Below are positions 12,601 through 18,600 of a DNA stretch of 22,566 bases, one piece after another. The DNA comes from JADJLQ01 sp040007895. GTDB lineage: Bacteria > Bacteroidota > Bacteroidia > Chitinophagales > Saprospiraceae. The stretch spans positions 1 through 22,566 of the forward strand of contig JBDTUE010000043.1 of assembly GCA_040007895.1 (NCBI GenBank), read 5' to 3'. The translations under genes were made by a program, and so were the position numbers. Below the pieces are notes generated by a model. It saw only the letters and a list, made by a program, of their open reading frames with translations. It was not told the origin of the DNA and ran no database searches. The stretch's first letter is position 1. The number at the start of each line of letters is the position of its first letter.

Positions 12601-15600
12601 ATTTAATCAGGGCACTTTCCCGGTAAGCTCGATGCACGTGGTGGATTATTTGCCGGAGGGTATGGAGTTTATCGCTGGACTTAATCCGAATTGGGATGAT
12701 ACGGATCCGCTAAACCCAGTATACCATTGGGGAGGTAAAACTTTATTTGAAAATGAAAGTGATACTATATTCATATACCTAAAATTGAAAATTCCCCAGG
12801 TATTTTCACCAGCTTCTTTTGTTAACCAGGCAGAAATAAGTTATGCAGAAGACGATCAGGGAATTGACCGGAGTAATGATGACATTGATAATATTATGGA
12901 CAGTGATCCAAACAATAATGGAGGAGGTTTGGCCGGGAGTGAAGCGGATAATGAGATCGATGGAGATGGTACCGGTGACCCGGGTTCGATCTATAAAATA
13001 ACTGATCAGGATAATGCTGACCCTGCATTCATTGATATAGTTGACCTGGCATTGTCTAAGTATGTAAATACGTTATATCATGGAGGTCCATACCGCATTG
13101 GTGATACAGTAAAATTTGATATAAAAATTTTCAACCAGGGTATCATACCATTTGACAGTATTGAAGTCATTGATTATTTGGGCGGAGGCTTAGAATTTCT
13201 CGCTGATTTAAATCCTGGATGGGATGGTTCATTAATTCCGGATCGACCAGTATATCATTGGGGAGGTGATACCTTATATTTTTCCGAGGAGGATACCATC
13301 AGCATATATGTCAGAGTGAAGGGGCCATCTGGTGTCAACCCATATCTGAATAGAAGTGAAATTCAATATGGCCGGGACACCACCGGCAACGATGATCCTG
13401 GAAGAGATGGAGATAGTAATTGGAACAATAATCCGGATGATGATGGAGGGGGTGTGCCGGGAGGAGCTTCAGATGATGAAGTTAAAGGGGATGGCTCAGG
13501 TGGACCAGGCATGGATGATCCTGCCCTTGATGAAGATGATGAAGATCCTGCTTTTCTGGAGGTTTGTGGTGATGTAGTTTGTCCACCGGATACTTTAGTG
13601 ACTTGTATTGCATTATTACCGGCGATTGATACTAACCAGGTCATTGCCGGTTCGGTAATCCACATAAGTAATGTAATAGACTCGGTATCCTTATTGGATT
13701 CAATTTGTATAAATCAAAAAATCATCTATAGGATTTATGAAGCTACTAATACCTGTACGAACATAAACAGATGTATTCAGATCATCATCATACGTGATAC
13801 CATCATTCCGGACATTGTTTGTCCTAACGATACTATAGTGGATTGCACTGCATTAGTTCCTTTATTAAATGTGAATCTTGTACGTGGAACAGATAATTGT
13901 TTTGGAACGGTGTTGATCGACTTTGTGAAGGACAGTGTATCAGCGATCGATTCTGTTTGTATAAATCAAAAAGTGATTTATCGAAAATACCTTGGAGTGG
14001 ATGATTGTATGAATTCAAATACATGTACACAAAAGATTACAGTCAGAGATACCATCAATCCGGTATTAACCTGTCCAAAAGATACGTTAGTAACCTGTAC
14101 TGCTTTAATCCCTGCACCGGATGCAAGCCTGGTAACGGGAATAGATAATTGTCTTGGAAATCTATTGATGGCTTTTATAAAAGATAGTACGTCGGTAGTC
14201 GATTCAATGTGTATAAATCAAAAAGTGATTTATAGGAAATATTCCGGAGTAGATGATTGTAATAACTCATCCATCTGTTTCCAGAAAATTACGGTGAAAG
14301 ATACTATTCCACCTGTCATCCCTGATCCTGGTAATATAGATACGGTAGAATGTGGAGATATTTTTGATCTTGTATTTCCGATTGCTTCGGATAATTGTGG
14401 TGGGTTCATACCAGTGCATTCTGTATTTTCAATTAAAGACAGTACGTGTCCGGGTAATTATACATTATTGATGGTGTTTACCGCCAGCGACAGTTGTGGT
14501 AATACGACGGTATTCAGAGATTCAATCATTAAGATTGATACCATTAATCCCTCTATTACTTGTCCACCAGGACCAGATACCATTTTGATAGCTTGTGGTT
14601 CAGAATTCCCCTTGCCCTATACGAGTTTGGACTCCTTCTTACATTATGGCGGCAGCGTGTTTGATAAGTGTTGTGTAGATTCCGTTCAATTTTCTTCACA
14701 TAGCCAGGTGGTACTCGATGGTGATTTTATTATTATTACCAACACCTATACTATCAAAGATTGTTGCAGTCATGGAGATAGTTGCATTCAGATTTTCAAA
14801 TCTCCTCTTTGTTTCCTGGATCTGGCTTTAAAGAAAGAAGTGGATGGTCCGGAACCTTTCCCGGCTATGGTAGGAGGGAATGTACCATTCAAGATTACCG
14901 TGTACAATCAATTTTTCATTCCGTCTGATAGTATTAAGGTGATCGACTATTTACCAAGTATTGGTTCCACTGTGATTACTCCGGGCTGGACAAATAATGG
15001 TGATGGTACTGCTTGTATTACGCTGTCCAGGGCCAATGGATTATTACCATCCACCGGTCTGGTGTTTAATGATTCAATCGTAATCTACTTTACAATTAAA
15101 TTAGGACTGGATGTATCTATGGCTGTATCAAGCAATACTGCGGAAATATTTTCAGCCCAGGATACATTCCACCATTATTTAACAGATATAGATAGTGATC
15201 CTGATGGTATACTTGGCAACGATCCTACTATTGATAATATCGTAGATCAACTTCCACCTATAGACGAAGATGATGAAGATCCTGCACTTTTCTTCATCTG
15301 CAGTGAACTCGTTTGTACGGGTCATATCAATGCAAGTATGGATGAAGATTGCGGAAAATGTTTTGTGGCAGCTGATTTTTTACAGGGATTATTATTACCA
15401 GATGAATATTATACTATTGAATTGTTTGATCCATCGGGTAAAAAATTACAAGGTAATTGTGTTGACAGATCCTGGCTTGGGTATACACTCACCTATAAAG
15501 TAACTTCAAAAGCGCCATGTCAGGTTAACAGCTGTTGGGGTACTTTAACTTTAGAAGATAAAATGCCTCCATTCCTTGGTCCGATAATAGATACGGTGAC

Positions 15601-18600
15601 TTGTTTTGAACTGAATCAATTTCTTAGCAGATCTTATAAAGTACCTGACAATTGTAGTGATTCTGCAATTGTAGATATAGTAAGTGAATCATTTACAGAC
15701 TATGGGTGCGATAGTGTTTTATTACAGGGAGTAGTGCACAGACTGTTGATTGCTTCAGATATATGGGGTAATACGGGAAGTCTTAATCAGACGATCTATG
15801 TCCGCAAAATCAGTTTGGATAGCATATGGTGCGCCAGAGATACAACTATTGATTGCAGTTTAGACGTGGTCAACGGCGTATCTATAAAAGATCCATCAAG
15901 AAGCGGTGCGCCACATGTAATCATCAATGGTGAAGCAGTCTCACTTTGGCCGAATAATGTAAGTTGCAAATTAGAAGTGATTTATCGGGATGAAGTCTTT
16001 GCTTTGTGTGGTAAGTCCTATAAAATACTGAGACAATGGTATTTCAATGATTGGTGTACTGGCAGAGATTCGATCTGTAGACAATGGATCCAGGTAATAG
16101 ATAGGACCATTCCTCAGATCCGGGATACAGTATTGCCGGTATATTATTCCTCGCCTCACGATTGTGGACAATATGTGGACATCCCGCTATTGAGTGCTAC
16201 GGATTGTAATACGACGAGCCAGTCCTATGTATTTAAATACGTTGAAGAGGGAGTATTAAGAGTACGTAGTGGCAATCTGCCGGCCACCCATATCTGGTTG
16301 CCGGTGGGCAATGATACCATTGAAGTAAGTGTTCTGGATGCATGCAATAATCTGAGTAAAGGAAAGATCTATATCAGAGTTCAGGACAATACACCACCGA
16401 CACCGGTTTGCGATGAATATACCCAGGTGACAGTAGATCCAACTTCCTGTTGGTCTTCTGTAGCAGCAAAGGATTTGGATAATGGAAGTCATGATAATTG
16501 TTGTAACATCTTGCATTTTGCAGTTGCGTCTATGGAGAGTATTTCTTATTGGACTAATTATTGGAATACAGCAATAGAAAAGGAAGTAGGTACAACAGCT
16601 TATTGGCAGAGAAAACCACAATATGATTCCGCTATAGTTGAATGGATCAATTGTTATGTATTTGCTGATAGCATCCATTTAACAGAATGCGGTACCAAAC
16701 AAGTAGTCTTGAGAGTTTATGAAGCCTGTGGAGTGCCTTTATATGATCCTCATGTATTCCCGTGTAGCAATCATGCATGGTTCTGTTATAACTCTCCTGT
16801 AAACTTCGGTTTATTCCGTGCTGATTTTAATTTCAATTGGTTTGATCCGGCTGGAACGAAATCCTGTGATTACAGACCCGATCTCGGAAGTGCTGAAAGA
16901 CTGATGGCCAGGTATGTTTCTTATTCCATGAAAGGATATTTCAATCCAAAATTTTATGGTGCTACCCAAAATGATCCATGTAGTGTACCATTCTATTTTC
17001 CTCAGCTTCCTACGCCTGGTAGAATTACCAACGACGGACTCGTACCCGGAACCTATTGTTCCAAGCGCTTATACAATGATTGTATGGTCAATGTATTGGT
17101 CGATGACAAACAGGCTCCGGTAGTAGATCATCTGGAAGATGTGATAGTTTATTGTGATAATGCACCAGAATGGGCAAACTATCCGGACTGTGACAGTCAT
17201 GGAGAATACTATAATGCAGGTACCTGGCCGGGAGAATTGAACTATAAAAATATAGTATATGGTTATTATGGAGGCGGCACGAAATACGATGTCCATCTGG
17301 GTGCCGGAGATCATAATGATCCACAAGCTTGTGAAGAGAATAAAGGCTGGGCACCGATCTATTGTAAATCCTGGTTGTATCTCGATTCATTTTCTGTCCC
17401 TTTGGGAGACAGAGCAGGTCCTATTAATCCGCTCGACTATTTTGAAACACCGGTATTGATTGACAAAAAACGACCATTGAATCATGTATTGAAAGCCAAT
17501 GAATTTACATTCACGGATAATTGTGCATTGAATGATGCAACGTTAAAACATATAGATAACGGAACGATCAATGGGTGCAGTGAAGGCTGGATCCAGCGTA
17601 TCTGGACTATAGAAGATCAATGTGGCAATAAAGTAACGGCTACCCAAAAAGTGATCGTCAAACACAGAAGCGATTTTGAAGTGTTGTTCCCTAGAGATAC
17701 AACCATGACTTGTGACTTCCTGAATCGAACAGATACGAGCGTAATAGGAGCAGGCAGTCCAAAGATTTTCGATGATGAATGCGAACAAATAGGTTTGAAT
17801 TATAAAGACGAAATCTTTACCATAGTAGTTGGAGCCGAAGGCGGAAATCCCCTCGGGAATAGTGCTTGTTACAAGATCGTACGTACCTGGACATTAATAG
17901 ACTGGTGTATCTATGATCCGAATCAACATGATCGTAATCCAGATGTCATCGTGGATGACCGTCATAGAGCTAACTCTACCAATCGGTCTTGTGTATATCG
18001 CTATCTGAAGGATAATAATGATGGATATATGAAATATATACAAATCATTAAAGTCATAGATGAGATAAGACCTAAACTAACATGTACTGATCAAACAATA
18101 TGTATAGAAAAAGATTGTACGACATCCGTCAATATTCCATTGAAAGCAACGGACAATTGTTCTGATGTTATACGGTTCAGAGTAGATATGACCAGGCCGG
18201 ATGGAACTCATGATATACGATCGGATATTACAGCGATTACCGGAAGTAATTTTTCACCAGGCTTGTACAGTATCCAGGTGATAGCTAAAGATCAATGTGG
18301 TAATGAAGATACTTGTGGTATGAACCTGACGATCGTTGATTGTAAAAAACCCACACCGTATTGTCTTAATGGAATCGCTACCGTGGTGATGCCAGGCACA
18401 GGAAGTATCCAGATCTGGGCAAAAGATTTTGACAAAGGCAGTTCTGACAACTGTACATCGTCAGATAAACTCAAGTTCAGTTTCTCGAAAGATCCTTTAG
18501 ATGCAAACAAAACGCTGACGTGTGCAAATATCCTGAATGGAAAAGAACAATCTGTACAAGTAGAAATATGGGTGACAGATGAAGCCGGTAAACAAGATTT

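Noticed and set aside
13706..14233. Repeated blocks as a CRISPR array
   Set aside because: The repeats are in frame, diverged, about 250 bases apart and part of HYR-like protein modules. No short regular repeat-spacer pattern exists in the window.
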